64,000 nt of DNA from a bacterium (GTDB lineage: Bacteria > Armatimonadota > Zipacnadia > Zipacnadales > UBA11051): contig JAJFUB010000085.1 of NCBI GenBank assembly GCA_021372615.1, forward strand, positions 124,001 to 188,000, in the 5' to 3' direction. Made by a program: the position numbers and the translations under genes. The notes under the pieces were generated by a model. That model searched no databases, had not been told where the DNA came from, and saw only the letters and a program-made list of their open reading frames with translations. The first letter of the stretch is position 1; each line of letters starts with the position of its first letter. This document shows, in pieces, positions 42,801-52,906 of the stretch.

Positions 42801-42874
42801 GGATGGGCCTGACGCCGGGCATCGGGGAAGCCAAGCGCCCGGTCGCCTACCGCGACTTGTACCTGGCGCCGTAG
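39860..42874 (+). CDS. Secreted multidomain glycoside hydrolase (clan-A type) with CBM9-like C-terminus
   Basis: A 1004-residue exported protein. Signal peptide 1-18 (LLVALLVPALSLAQ), a beta-sandwich region to about 280, and a TIM-barrel catalytic domain from about 290. The acid/base Glu is in FEIQNEPDL (about residue 408) and the likely nucleophile Glu in RFWVGEKGWGLD (about 529). This fits GH39-like clan A enzymes. The last 150 residues (from WDGQRLYLAALVHD) resemble a CBM9 carbohydrate-binding domain. The ATG follows GGAGGA. The substrate cannot be set; a sulfatase, a heparinase-like protein and two Gfo proteins in the window suggest complex polysaccharides. Confidence 0.78.
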   Translation: MRCPMLLVALLVPALSLAQPPGQEALLDRTDNIAPWSLDPGREFPGADGKVSLATDAAGGSCVRLDYSFAGGGNYVTAARALTLPQASAVVFSIRQEGKNRGFVRVADASGQEHMGGCTAGADWHRVTLPLDEKGFPGHYGGQNDGRFAFPLKRIIIGVHKGASPTGAVFIKDLAFVTTDPGTHFGLRLSTPDPGHIAFVGKGKVNLAATVENRLAAPATLAVLGTVRDWYGASQPFHSGPLALPAHGLVTYNVPFSLARPNYSFIEAELLQGDQSISTVTTGVAVVPRPRNFGHDDPRSFFALQASGSGARAQRLGCKAVRVGRDWRYGEQGHGAYWFPDLSELRRNHQLIMFNMTAYPPRWALQQAEEATFWEAPGWEERVQWWGDYVEHCARALAAEVETFEIQNEPDLTCMQQVKLSFEAGVERYLRILRAGAAAVRRGAPGSLVAGIDVSGGDYDRGLPYSQALMGAAGDLLDVYTGHPYAGVRYFGDGQSPLWPVPNQERRKCQDTLAMIREHGGKQRFWVGEKGWGLDVKADPLSSHSRDFAACLVQSMALAHSVPGVERYFWFLEEGCNEHGYEYGLFRQGMPLPAALAYATLAYVLHHAAPVASPDLGPLVQAHCFACADTGQGVTVLWSEQQRSSVTLARLPADAVLLDMMGRETARGRAGKAFTLTVDRAPVYLTYPLKSAPRMAEVVTRATVANEQPVVLEAAFAADLRHLGARLRNVTREAQTATLSGPSGPQQMGLPAGESRLVLLPTSRPLDQTPGQDCAVTLKARRDVQRATVRVDLAPLAAVPPTALPAQGPPLPALDWWRGRPPLVLDQRAQVYPPDPTVGWQSPDDLNVRAWLGWDGQRLYLAALVHDPVHHVEADDPGRFWQSDSLQLALDPLNDAGTAPGFGADDCEFGLVLGAQGPRVVQTAPERRRLDSPVSIERQGANTIYRVALPWDLIGVSPEAGRVLGASFIVNQNNGQGRAYWMGLTPGIGEAKRPVAYRDLYLAP

Positions 42875-42906
42875 CGCTGTGCTTCGCGGGAGACCGTTCC
42901 TCACCC

Positions 42907-42967
42907 GTAGGGCAGGCGGCCTCGCCTGCCCGTCCTGGCCACGCGCGGGCGGGGCCGCCCGCGCTAC
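42907..42967. repeat. REPIN: two inverted GTAG-headed palindromes
   Basis: The left unit GTAGGGCAGGCGGCCTCGCC (and on) and the right unit, on the other strand GTAGCGCGGGCGGCCCCGCC (and on), face each other with GTAG outward. Same design as 7294-7355. It fills the gap after the glycoside hydrolase gene. Confidence 0.75.
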
Positions 42968-43061
42968 TGGAGCATGAAGCTCACCCCGGGACATGATCTG
43001 GGCAGGTGGCGCCGACCGCCCCAGCGAACCCACACCCACACCCCATCGGAGGCTCCCCCCA

Positions 43062-44075
43062 ATGAGACTCGCTGTCATCGGCCTGGGCATCGGCAAGGTC
43101 CATGCGCAGGTCATCAGCCAACTGCCGGAGCTGGAACTCGTCGGCGTCTGCGACCTGCGCGCCGAGGTCGCCCAGGACGTCGCTGCCCAGAACGGGACGC
43201 AGGCCTTCAGCGACTGGCGTGAGATGGTCGAGACCGCCCGGCCGGAAGCCGTGTGCCTGTGCACCAACCCCAAGACCCATCTGCCCCTGGGACTGGAACT
43301 CGCCCGGCGCGGGATTCACATCCTGTGCGAGAAGCCCATGGCCCCGACGGTGCAACAGTGCCTCGATCTGGCGGACGGTTGTGCCCAGGCCGGAGCCGTG
43401 CTGATGATCGGCCAGAAGAAGCGGTTCACCCCCGCCTTCCAGTTCCTCAAGGAGCGCCTGGGCGGCGAGTTCGGCCGCCCCCTGTCGCTCAACTACCGCT
43501 ACCACCTGGGGCAGGTGCCGCGCGACTGGTTCTGGGAGGAGGAGGACGGCGGCGGGCCAATCCTGGAGAACTCCGTCCACACCTTCGATGCCCTGCGCTA
43601 CCTGATCGGGGAGATCAGGACCATCCGGGGCCTGGGCGGCAACCTGCTCAACCCCGACCGCCGCCCGCAGCTAGATGTCGCTCTGGGGCTGCTGGAGTTC
43701 GAGAACGGCTGTATCGGCGCGGTGGAGCTGGGCACGGCTTCGGAATGGACCGTGGCCGATGAGGAGCTGTTCATCGCCTGCGAGAAGGCCGTCGTGCGCA
43801 GCCGGGGGCGCTTCGACCGCCCGTCCGAGATCGTCTGCTTCGACCGCGCCGGCACCGCCCCGCAGGCCCTCGAGGTGGACTACTCCGCCGGGAATGACGC
43901 GCGCGACTTCATCGCCGAGATCACGCATTTCGTGGACTGCATCCGCACCGGCCAGACGCCGCTGGTCACCGGCCGCGACGCGGCCCGCAGCATCGCCTGC
44001 TGCCTGGCCATGAAGCGCGCCGTGCGGGAGGGACGAGTGGTGGAGGTCGAGGAGGAGTGGGCGCGCGAGGACTGA
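43062..44075 (+). CDS. Gfo/Idh/MocA-family oxidoreductase (second)
   Basis: A 337-residue NAD(P)-dependent sugar-type dehydrogenase: Rossmann start LAVIGLGIGKVHAQV, CEKPMAP signature, then GGGPILENSVHTFDALRYL in the substrate domain. Not closely related to the one at 9492. The ATG follows GGAGG by ten bases. It lies downstream of the glycoside hydrolase and may act on its sugar product, although a REPIN separates them. Confidence 0.87.
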   Translation: MRLAVIGLGIGKVHAQVISQLPELELVGVCDLRAEVAQDVAAQNGTQAFSDWREMVETARPEAVCLCTNPKTHLPLGLELARRGIHILCEKPMAPTVQQCLDLADGCAQAGAVLMIGQKKRFTPAFQFLKERLGGEFGRPLSLNYRYHLGQVPRDWFWEEEDGGGPILENSVHTFDALRYLIGEIRTIRGLGGNLLNPDRRPQLDVALGLLEFENGCIGAVELGTASEWTVADEELFIACEKAVVRSRGRFDRPSEIVCFDRAGTAPQALEVDYSAGNDARDFIAEITHFVDCIRTGQTPLVTGRDAARSIACCLAMKRAVREGRVVEVEEEWARED

Positions 44076-44099
44076 AGCTGGTAGCCACAGCAATCCATG

Positions 44100-44381
44100 T
44101 CAGGGGAACGGCTTCGACGAGGGGACAATGGGAGGTTCCTCGGCGGGTGCCGCATACTTCGGGAACTCGCCGTGGGCGCGGCCCACAAACAGGTAGATCA
44201 CCGCTCCGACGCCGCTGGTCAGCACCAGCACCAGCAGCCACTTCCACTTGTCTTCGGGCAAGTCGAAGTCGCGCGCCAGGCAGTCGAGCAACGCCACGAC
44301 CCACGTGATGAGGAAGGCCCCGAACACCAGCGCACCCATGACCTGTGAGACAGGGCCTGCCGAAGACATGTCCGCTGGCAT
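44100..44381 (-). CDS. PLDc_N domain membrane protein
   Basis: A 93-residue protein with two membrane helices (VMGALVFGAFLITWVVALLDCL and LLVLVLTSGVGAVIYLFVG), the cardiolipin-synthase N-terminal (PLDc_N) pattern with conserved W and Y, and a Pro-rich C-terminus. It has no phospholipase domain. Role unknown. Confidence 0.75.
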   Translation of the reverse strand: MPADMSSAGPVSQVMGALVFGAFLITWVVALLDCLARDFDLPEDKWKWLLVLVLTSGVGAVIYLFVGRAHGEFPKYAAPAEEPPIVPSSKPFP

Positions 44382-44413
44382 CGCTGCACCCTCTCGGAGG
44401 ACGACGTCATGGT

Positions 44414-44442
44414 ATCATACCGCGGACGGTGGACAACGGCAA
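44414..44442 (-). promoter_or_regulatory. Promoter of the PLDc_N protein gene
   Basis: On the minus strand TTGCCG, 17 bases and TATGAT, about 33 bases before the ATG. The rest of 44382-44596 holds only short open frames in which I see no gene. Confidence 0.55.
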
Positions 44443-44596
44443 GGGCCACTGCTGGGCTAGCCAGCGCTACGGGTGCATGGTGCGGCTGTTGGTCGGCTGC
44501 AGCCAGAATGGGGACGGAGCCTTCGCCCCGGTACCTGAGGACCGCGTGGTGGCGGTGCAGGGCGAGTGGGCCCCGGAGAGCTGAGGGCGACGCCCG

Positions 44597-45298
44597 TCAC
44601 TGCGCCGGGGTGAGCAGCGGCGCCAGCGCCTTTGCGTACGCCGCCGCGATGACCGCATAGCCTGCCGCGTTGGGATGGACGCCATCGCGCAGGCCGCTGT
44701 TCTCGGGGTTGCGGATCTGCGTGGCCGGGTCGAGACCGGACAAGTCTACCAGCGGCGACCTGGTGGTCCTCGCCACTTCGCCGATGACTGCGCCGTAGCG
44801 CTCCAGCACCGGCTTGAGCCCCTCGGGGTACCACTCACGGGGGTGCCGGTCGAAGTAGTACTCGTCGAGCACCGGCGTCACCGAGGCCAGCAGCGTCTGC
44901 GCGCCGGTGGCCTGCACGCGCCCGACCAACTCCGTCAGCTTCTCGCGGAACTGCTCCAGCGGCACGCGCGGCTGATCGGTCGCGACCATCACCGAGTCGT
45001 TCATCCCGAAGCCGATGAGCACGAAGCGCGGCTGGAGGGCGAGGACGTCCTTGTCCAACCGCGCCAGCCCGGCCAGCACGGTGTTGCCGCCCACGCCAGC
45101 GTTGACGACTCGGGGCGCTGCCTCACCCAGGCGCGCCACCAGGAGCGCCTCAAGCTGGGCCGGATATGTGTCGGCCGGCTGCATGCCGGGGCCGAGGGTG
45201 ATCGAGTCGCCAAAGGCCACGATCACGGGGCGCTCAGCCAGCGCCGGCACAGCCGCAGATAGCAGTGTGGCGAGCAAGAGAGCCTTCCTCATGCGCAA
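44597..45298 (-). CDS. Secreted SGNH/GDSL hydrolase
   Basis: A 233-residue esterase-like protein. After a signal peptide (MRMRKALLLATLLSAAVPALA), the GDSL block is VAFGDSITLGPGM (catalytic Ser), then GVGGNT (Gly), FGMNDSVM (Asn) and DGVHPNAAGY (Asp-x-x-His), so all four SGNH blocks are present. It may deacetylate sugars. The sulfatase gene lies 12 bases upstream on the same strand, so the two are probably co-transcribed. Confidence 0.9.
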   Translation of the reverse strand: MRMRKALLLATLLSAAVPALAERPVIVAFGDSITLGPGMQPADTYPAQLEALLVARLGEAAPRVVNAGVGGNTVLAGLARLDKDVLALQPRFVLIGFGMNDSVMVATDQPRVPLEQFREKLTELVGRVQATGAQTLLASVTPVLDEYYFDRHPREWYPEGLKPVLERYGAVIGEVARTTRSPLVDLSGLDPATQIRNPENSGLRDGVHPNAAGYAVIAAAYAKALAPLLTPAQ

Positions 45299-45310
45299 CC
45301 TGTGGGCGTG

Positions 45311-46693
45311 TCAGTTATCGGCGAGCCACTGCTTGATGCGTTCGGCCTGCTCGGCGCTGGGGGGGATGTCGCCGTACAGGAGCGGATCGTTGGTGTCCAG
45401 CATGTACTGCTCGACCTGCGCCCGCAGCTTCTCCCCCACCTCGGCATAGGCCGGGTCGCCAAAGACGCTGTGCTGCTCCAGCGGGTCCTGCTGCAGGTCG
45501 TACAGTTCGTGCGTGGGACGCCGCGTGCTGTAGAAGTCCTCCCGCATGGTCTCCCCGGCCGGGCCGTTCCACACATCCAGGGGCAGATACACCAGCGGCC
45601 GGTCGCCGAAGTTGCGGATGTACTTGTAGAGCGCGGTGCGCACCGCCCGCATCGGGTTGTACTTGTCGTGCCAGGTCATCTCTGAGTACAGGAACTCGTG
45701 CGGTTGGTACGGCCGTCCCTCCAGGAGCGGCAGGAAGCTGCGGCCCTCGATCTGTGGAGGGGTGCCGCGGCGCTTCAGAGCCGTGCCCTCATGGCACTGA
45801 AGTGCCATGCCACCCGCCAGGTCGAGCAGCGTGGGCAGCAGGTCCATGTTGCTGAGCATCTCGCCGTAGCGCTTGCCGCCCTCGAAGTGTCCGGGCCAGT
45901 GGGCGAGGAACGTCGTCTTGAGGCCCGGGTCATAGCAGGTGCCCTTGGCGCGCGGCATGGCCGTGCCGTGGTCGGTGGTGAAGATCAGCAACGTGTTGTC
46001 GGCCAGCCCCGTCTCCCCCAGCGTCTGTCGCACCTGGCCGAAGCATTCGTCCACCCGGTAGATCAGCCCGTTCATCCCGGCTACATCCTCGCGAATGCCG
46101 GGCCGGTCCGGCAGCCAGTACAGCGGCCGCACGGTCGCCGGGTCGTCGTTGTCATAGCCCTCGCGAATGTGCGGCCGGTGCGGCTCGCCCCAGCCGGCGT
46201 TGAGGAAGAAGGGCTGCGTGGCGCCGGACGTCCCGGACGGCGCATGGCCGGTCCAGGATGTCCCGGCCCACTCCCGCAGGAACTCGCACACGGCCTGCGC
46301 CCCCTGCCGCGCCTCGCCGCCGGGGCGGATGTCCTGGTAGCCCAGGCGCGCCGGCTCGGGGTGCTCGTGTTGGTGGCCGATGAGGTGGGTGGAGTACCCG
46401 GCGGCGTTCAGGTACATCGGCAGCGTGACTTCCTGCGCGCCGATCTGCCAGCCCAGGTGCGCCAGGCCGATGAGCCCGTTGTTGTGGGGCATGCGGCCGG
46501 TCATGATGCTGCCTCGGCTGGGGGAGCACTGGGCGGCGGTGCAGAAGTGGTTGTCGAAGCAGATGCCGTCGGCGGCCAGGGCGTCCAGGTTAGGCGTATT
46601 GATCCCCGCGCCATAGCACCCCAGGTGCTGGCCGAGGTCGTGGACGATCACCATCAGGACGTTGGGGCGGGACCCGGCGGCACTCGTGGGCAT
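45311..46693 (-). CDS. Type I sulfatase with an in-frame repeat insertion
   Basis: A 460-residue sulfatase. The formylglycine motif is CSPSRG (Cys 56), in QCSPSRGSIMTGRMPHNNG, with metal-site segments in VHDLGQHLGCYG and FTTDHGTAMPRAK. Sequence type resembles N-sulfoglucosamine or other glycan sulfatases. No signal peptide is seen at the chosen ATG, so location is unclear. Between LLDLAGG and TPPQIEGRSFLP, where relatives have a direct link, about 15 residues (MALQCHEGTALKRRG) are added by a palindrome (45790-45809 and flank). It forms an apparent operon with the SGNH hydrolase. Confidence 0.88.
   Translation of the reverse strand: MPTSAAGSRPNVLMVIVHDLGQHLGCYGAGINTPNLDALAADGICFDNHFCTAAQCSPSRGSIMTGRMPHNNGLIGLAHLGWQIGAQEVTLPMYLNAAGYSTHLIGHQHEHPEPARLGYQDIRPGGEARQGAQAVCEFLREWAGTSWTGHAPSGTSGATQPFFLNAGWGEPHRPHIREGYDNDDPATVRPLYWLPDRPGIREDVAGMNGLIYRVDECFGQVRQTLGETGLADNTLLIFTTDHGTAMPRAKGTCYDPGLKTTFLAHWPGHFEGGKRYGEMLSNMDLLPTLLDLAGGMALQCHEGTALKRRGTPPQIEGRSFLPLLEGRPYQPHEFLYSEMTWHDKYNPMRAVRTALYKYIRNFGDRPLVYLPLDVWNGPAGETMREDFYSTRRPTHELYDLQQDPLEQHSVFGDPAYAEVGEKLRAQVEQYMLDTNDPLLYGDIPPSAEQAERIKQWLADN
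45790..45809. repeat. Palindrome inside the sulfatase gene
   Basis: CATGGCACTGAAGTGCCATG is a perfect hairpin with a two-base loop. It is in frame. The ppdK terminator has a similar CATGGCACTGCCATG core. Confidence 0.65.
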
Positions 46694-46796
46694 GGATACT
46701 CCTGCGCGCAAGGGGATGGGTAAGGCCTTCGTGAGTCCCCGGCATCTCGCCGTCACAGACGGCGTGGCAGAGAAGAGGGAGGAGGGGCACCGGGGC

Positions 46797-46845
46797 CCAC
46801 GGGCTCACGCCCGTGGCTACACACGTCGGCCCCTTCGGGGCCAGC
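46797..46845. repeat. GTAG-headed palindrome plus second hairpin
   Basis: The first unit (46797-46820) reads on the minus strand GTAGCCACGGGCGTGAGCCC and on. The second (46826-46845) is GGCCCC-TTC-GGGGCC. They lie between the sulfatase and hslU genes. The rest of this gap has CCCGANT-type heptamers (about 46858-46885). Confidence 0.65.
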
Positions 46846-46892
46846 GGCACGGCGGTTCCCGAATCCCGAGTCCCGCCGTTCCGTTCCCGCCT

Positions 46893-48314
<1,422 letters not shown>

Positions 48315-48467
48315 AACGGCACCTCATCAAAGGCAAGTATGAGCGGTGAATGCGGGGATCAGGCGTCGGGGCTCCCCCGGCTGCCCGCGCCCTGCTGCGT
48401 CGCTCACCACGCGTCGCTCATCTACTCATCATTGAGCATCCATCACTCACTGTTCGTCGTTCGCTGC

Positions 48468-49013
48468 CTACTCCAACACCTCGATGCTGATCCGGTCGTT
48501 CGTGTAGATGCAGATGCTGGCAGCGATGCGCATGGCCTCCCGAGCAATCTCTTCGGCCGACAGGTCGGTGTGCTTGATCAATGCTTCGGCGGCGGCGCGC
48601 GCATATCCTCCGCCCGACCCGATGGCCACCAGATCGTCGTCGGGGGTCATCAGGTCGCCCGTCCCCGTCACGAGGAACAGGCGCTCGCGGTCAGCCACGA
48701 TCAGGATGGCTTCGAGCTGGCGCAGGACGCGGTCGGTGCGCCACATCTTGACCAGCTCCACGCAGGCCCGCTCGAGATTGCCGGAGTACTCGTCGAGCTT
48801 GGCCTCCAGGCGCTCGAAGAGCGCGAGGGCGTCGGCGGCCGCCCCGGCATAGCCCGCCAGGATCTTGCCGTCGCGCATCCGGCGCAGCTTGTTGGCGTTG
48901 TGCTTGAAGGTCGTGTCGCCGATCGTGACCTGCCCGTCACCGGCCAGAACAACCTTGCCGTCGCGCTTGAGGGCCAGGATGGTGGTCGAGCGCACTTCGT
49001 CGCCATGTTTCAT
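48468..49013 (-). CDS. hslV: ATP-dependent protease subunit HslV
   Basis: The peptidase of HslUV, 181 residues, with [21 protein letters not shown] and [14 protein letters not shown]. The catalytic Thr is preceded by nine residues (MKHGDEVRS), a longer propeptide than the single Met of E. coli, so processing must expose Thr10, or Thr11 if Ser is skipped. The chosen start is the ATG at 49013. Confidence 0.96.
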   Translation of the reverse strand: MKHGDEVRSTTILALKRDGKVVLAGDGQVTIGDTTFKHNANKLRRMRDGKILAGYAGAAADALALFERLEAKLDEYSGNLERACVELVKMWRTDRVLRQLEAILIVADRERLFLVTGTGDLMTPDDDLVAIGSGGGYARAAAEALIKHTDLSAEEIAREAMRIAASICIYTNDRISIEVLE

Positions 49014-49111
49014 GTTCGCATCACCAAGGGGTAGTGTACCGCAAGATGAGAAAAGCCGCCAGAGGGCTGGCGGCCTGGGTAGGCCATCGTGCACATCGCG
49101 CCGGCGCCGCG

Positions 49112-49465
49112 TCAGGGCTCCAGAGCGAGCAACAGCCTGAGCCGGTGCTCGACGGCCGCCATCGTGCCGGCGTCCACGCGGCCCAACCGTTCGCCCAGAC
49201 GCTCAGCCGAGAGCGAGCGGAGGTCCTCACACTTGATGTGGCTGGGGCGAGTCACACCCCCCTCGGGCGGGTTGAGCGGCACGTGCGTGGCGAGGTTGAA
49301 GAGCTTCGTCGTCAGGGGGACAACGACCACGATCTCCGCGCGGCTGTGGTTGAGGCGGTCCGAGGAGATGACCAGGGCCGGTCGGCGGCCGCCTTGTTCG
49401 TGGCCACGCACCGGTTCCAGGTCAGCCATCCAGACTTCGCCGCGACTCGCTACCCCGTCTCCCAT
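49112..49465 (-). CDS. MazF/PemK-family toxin
   Basis: A 117-residue mRNA-interferase-like protein: [29 protein letters not shown] then VVVVPLTTK and [12 protein letters not shown], the three MazF signatures. The ATG overlaps the antitoxin gene by 16 bases. The pair is inserted between hslV and xerC in a cluster that is usually continuous. Confidence 0.9.
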   Translation of the reverse strand: MGDGVASRGEVWMADLEPVRGHEQGGRRPALVISSDRLNHSRAEIVVVVPLTTKLFNLATHVPLNPPEGGVTRPSHIKCEDLRSLSAERLGERLGRVDAGTMAAVEHRLRLLLALEP

Positions 49466-49749
49466 GGTTCCCCCTCCAGGCCGTCCCGCAGCGTGACATC
49501 CCACTCCTCCTGCTCGCGCAGGTACTCCTGCCACGTCGTCTCATCGGCCTGCAAGGCCGCGTACTGCGCGTCGAGCGTCCTGAAGAACAGGTCGCGCTCG
49601 TAGCACTTGACCGCCTCGTCGAGTGTCGTGCCGAGCGACTGGCCCAGTTGGTCGGCCAGGGCGCGCAGTTTCCCGTGGGTGGTCGCCGAGATGCGGACTG
49701 ACGTTGTGGCTGCCACCGCGCCGTGGGTAGTCTGGAGCGTAGTTGACAT
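49450..49749 (-). CDS. Antitoxin of the MazF-like module
   Basis: A 99-residue protein with a ribbon-helix-helix-like start (TSVRISATTHGKLRALADQLGQSLGTTLDEAV) followed by an acidic helix (ERDLFFRTLDAQYAALQADE). It is directly upstream of, and overlapping, the toxin gene. The start is the ATG at 49749 (MSTTLQTTHGA). It is expected to neutralise the toxin and repress the operon. Confidence 0.82.
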   Translation of the reverse strand: MSTTLQTTHGAVAATTSVRISATTHGKLRALADQLGQSLGTTLDEAVKCYERDLFFRTLDAQYAALQADETTWQEYLREQEEWDVTLRDGLEGEPWETG

Positions 49750-49829
49750 GGTCGTCTCTCTTGCCTGCAGATCTGCATACAGATTAGCAGCGTAGCCCTG
49801 CCGTGTCAACCGCGTGCCGCGGCGTCCCG

Positions 49830-50753
<924 letters not shown>

Positions 50754-51076
50754 GGGCGTCGGTTGGTGGTGCGTAATAGGCGACGGCAGGTTGGCAGGGG
50801 TATTGTCGCGCGTCGGTCGCCCCGGCGTCAAGCGTGATCCGGGGCAGTGCCGCCCCTTGCGGGGCTCTACCGGAGGAATGAGAAGGGGGCGCGCGCACCA
50901 CGGGCTCACGCCCGTGGCTGCTATCTGCAGCCCGCTTCGCGGGCTGACGGCAACGGTCGTGCCGGGCGCGCCGAAGGCGCCGTCGCGCGTGGCCACGGGC
51001 GTGAGCCCGTGGACTCCGCGCCCCCTCTTCCCCTTCGGCGTAAGCCCCGTAGGGACGACACAGCCTGCCCGCTCAT
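50754..51076. other. Intergenic repeat region between xerC and trmFO (323 bases)
   Basis: No gene is seen. It holds at least four palindromes (50897-51023). Two are copies of CCACGGGCTCACGCCCGTGG in opposite orientation, and two are short hairpins between them (CAGCCCGCTTCGCGGGCTG and GGCGCGCCGAAGGCGCC). The ends are low-complexity sequence. Confidence 0.7.
50897..51023. repeat. Inverted pair of REP palindromes with two internal hairpins
   Basis: The outer units are GCCACGGGCGTGAGCCCGTGG in opposite orientation, the same family as the unit at 46797-46820. Two shorter hairpins lie between. This is REPIN-like in layout but larger than the others. Confidence 0.65.
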
Positions 51077-52399
51077 CTAGGCGATCCCGACCCCGGCCAG
51101 CCACTCCTCCAGCGCCTTCAGAGCGCGCTTGCTCCGCGCGGGCTTGCGGTCGTTTCTATGGATGCGGTGCTCGTTCTCCAGCGGCGGCAGGATGCCGTAG
51201 TTGGCATTCATCGGCTGGAAGCTCTCCGGGTCGGCCGTCGTGATGTGATGCGCCAGGGCGCCCAGCATCGTCTCGCGCGGCGGCACGAGCAACTCCTCCC
51301 CGCGCGTGAGCCGCACAACATTCAGGCCGGCCAGCAGCCCCGCCCCCGTGGACTCCATGTAGCCCTCCACGCCGGTGAGTTGCCCGGCGAAGAAGAGCCC
51401 CGCGTCGGCGCGCGCCTGGAAGGTCGGCTGCAGTAGCGTCGGCGCGTTGATGAAGGTATTGCGGTGGATCGCGCCGTAGCGCAGGAACTCGCAGTGCTCC
51501 AGGCCCGGGATCATGCGGAACACACGGGCTTGCTCGCCCCACTTCAAGCTCGTCTGGAAGCCCACGAGGTTGTACATCGTCAGCTCGTTGTTCTCGGGGC
51601 GGAGCTGCACGACGGCGTACGGCGCGCGGTCGGTCTTCGGGTCGCGCAGGCCCACCGGCTTCATCGGCCCGAAGCGCAGCGCATCACGCCCGCGCTTGCC
51701 GATGACCTCGACCGGCAGGCAGCCGTCGAATAGCTCCTTCGGGTCCACATCGGCGTGCAGCGAGATCTCGGAGCCGATGAGCGCCTCGTAGAAGGCCTCG
51801 TACTGCGCCTGGTCCATCGGGCAGTTGATGTAGTCGTCTTCCCCCTTGCCGTAGCGCGACTGCATGAACACGAGGTCGCGGTCAATGCTGTCGGCAGCGA
51901 CGATGGGGCTGATGGCGTCGTAGAAGAACAGGTACTTCTCATCGGTCAACCCGAAGAGCGCCTTGGCCATCGCGGACGAGGTGAGCGGACCGGTGGCGAT
52001 GATCGCCGGGCGCTCCGTCGGTAGGGCCTGCATCTCCGCGCGCACAATCTCGACCAGTGGGTGGCCCTCGATGGCGTCTGTGACCTTCTGGGCGAACACG
52101 TCGCGGTCCACCGCGAGGGCGCTGCCGGCCGGGACCTTCGCCTCGTCCGCGCACTTGAGGATCAGCGACCCCAGGCGGCGCAGCTCCGCCTTGAGCAGGC
52201 CGTGGGCGGTCTCGGGGCTGTCTGACTTGAGGGAGTTGCTGCAGACCAACTCGGCGAACAGGCCGGTCTTGTGCGCGGGGGTCTGGACGTCGGGGCGCAT
52301 CTCATAAAGGCGCACCGGCACGCCCTGCTGCGCGATCTGCCAGGCTGCTTCCGAACCGGCGAGCCCGGCGCCGACGACGATGATGGGTTCTGATGACAC
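51077..52399 (-). CDS. trmFO: Methylenetetrahydrofolate-tRNA (uracil-5-)-methyltransferase TrmFO
   Basis: The folate- and FAD-dependent enzyme making 5-methyluridine at position 54 of tRNA. 440 residues, FAD motif IIVVGAGLAGSEAAW, then ELVCSNSLKSDSPETAHGLLK (the conserved catalytic Cys region), NNELTMYNLVGFQTSLKW, and FAGQLTGVEGYMESTGAGLLAG at the C-terminal FAD site. It is the first gene of a trmFO-xerC-hslV-hslU order. Confidence 0.96.
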   Translation of the reverse strand: MSSEPIIVVGAGLAGSEAAWQIAQQGVPVRLYEMRPDVQTPAHKTGLFAELVCSNSLKSDSPETAHGLLKAELRRLGSLILKCADEAKVPAGSALAVDRDVFAQKVTDAIEGHPLVEIVRAEMQALPTERPAIIATGPLTSSAMAKALFGLTDEKYLFFYDAISPIVAADSIDRDLVFMQSRYGKGEDDYINCPMDQAQYEAFYEALIGSEISLHADVDPKELFDGCLPVEVIGKRGRDALRFGPMKPVGLRDPKTDRAPYAVVQLRPENNELTMYNLVGFQTSLKWGEQARVFRMIPGLEHCEFLRYGAIHRNTFINAPTLLQPTFQARADAGLFFAGQLTGVEGYMESTGAGLLAGLNVVRLTRGEELLVPPRETMLGALAHHITTADPESFQPMNANYGILPPLENEHRIHRNDRKPARSKRALKALEEWLAGVGIA

Positions 52400-52487
52400 G
52401 GGTGACCCTCCGGGACGGACGACGGTGGACAGGATGGGAGGAATGCTGGCACGGCCGGGCGGACGGCAGCAAGGGCGTGAGGCGGGG

Positions 52488-52709
52488 CTACCGTGGGCTC
52501 CACTCCGGGTGGGCGGCGAGATAGGCGTCGAGACTGACGAGGCGGATGTCCGGGCGCGGAAGATCGAGCGCCGGGAGGGCCGAGAGGCGCTGTGCCGGCG
52601 CCGGCGCGTTCCACCAGAGCACCCCGGTCATGACAAAGACCTGGTGCCACAGCAGGACTACGGCCAGCAGGCCGATCAGGCAGATCAGCGTTCGGTGTCG
52701 GGTCATCAT
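52488..52709 (-). CDS. Small membrane protein of unknown function
   Basis: A 73-residue protein with one hydrophobic segment (residues 8-27, LICLIGLLAVVLLWHQVFV) and a Pro/Leu-rich C-terminus. I recognise no family. It lies between the zinc-ribbon gene and trmFO on the same strand. Confidence 0.45.
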   Translation of the reverse strand: MMTRHRTLICLIGLLAVVLLWHQVFVMTGVLWWNAPAPAQRLSALPALDLPRPDIRLVSLDAYLAAHPEWSPR

Positions 52710-52722
52710 GCCACCCCGCGCC

Positions 52723-52845
52723 CTACTTCAGGGGGCGGTTCATCTGCATGCGCACGCGGCCACAGTGAGGGCACTTCCACTTGCGCTTGTTGTGATGCAC
52801 CCCACGCAGGATCTTCATCGGCTTGCCGCAGCGATTGCAGGTCAT
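52723..52845 (-). CDS. 40-residue zinc-ribbon protein
   Basis: A very short protein with two CxxC pairs (MTCNRCGKP and WKCPHCGRV) around a basic loop (HHNKRKWK), a minimal zinc ribbon. The length and pattern are consistent with a real gene, but there is no clear ribosome-binding site. It could bind RNA, DNA or protein. Confidence 0.55.
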   Translation of the reverse strand: MTCNRCGKPMKILRGVHHNKRKWKCPHCGRVRMQMNRPLK

Positions 52846-52906
52846 CGTGATGCCATCATTCTAGGAAAGCCCACGCAGGGAGTCAAGCCGGGCCGGCGGA
52901 GCGCCG

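Noticed and set aside
44405-44584. A small protein gene between the PLDc_N and SGNH genes
   Set aside because: Open frames exist but have no ribosome-binding site or recognisable features, and one end overlaps the promoter of the PLDc_N gene.
50754-51104. A longer XerC with a 117-residue N-terminal extension
   Set aside because: The extension is translated from inverted repeats and low-complexity DNA. XerC proteins begin close to the AYIDAFLEHL segment.
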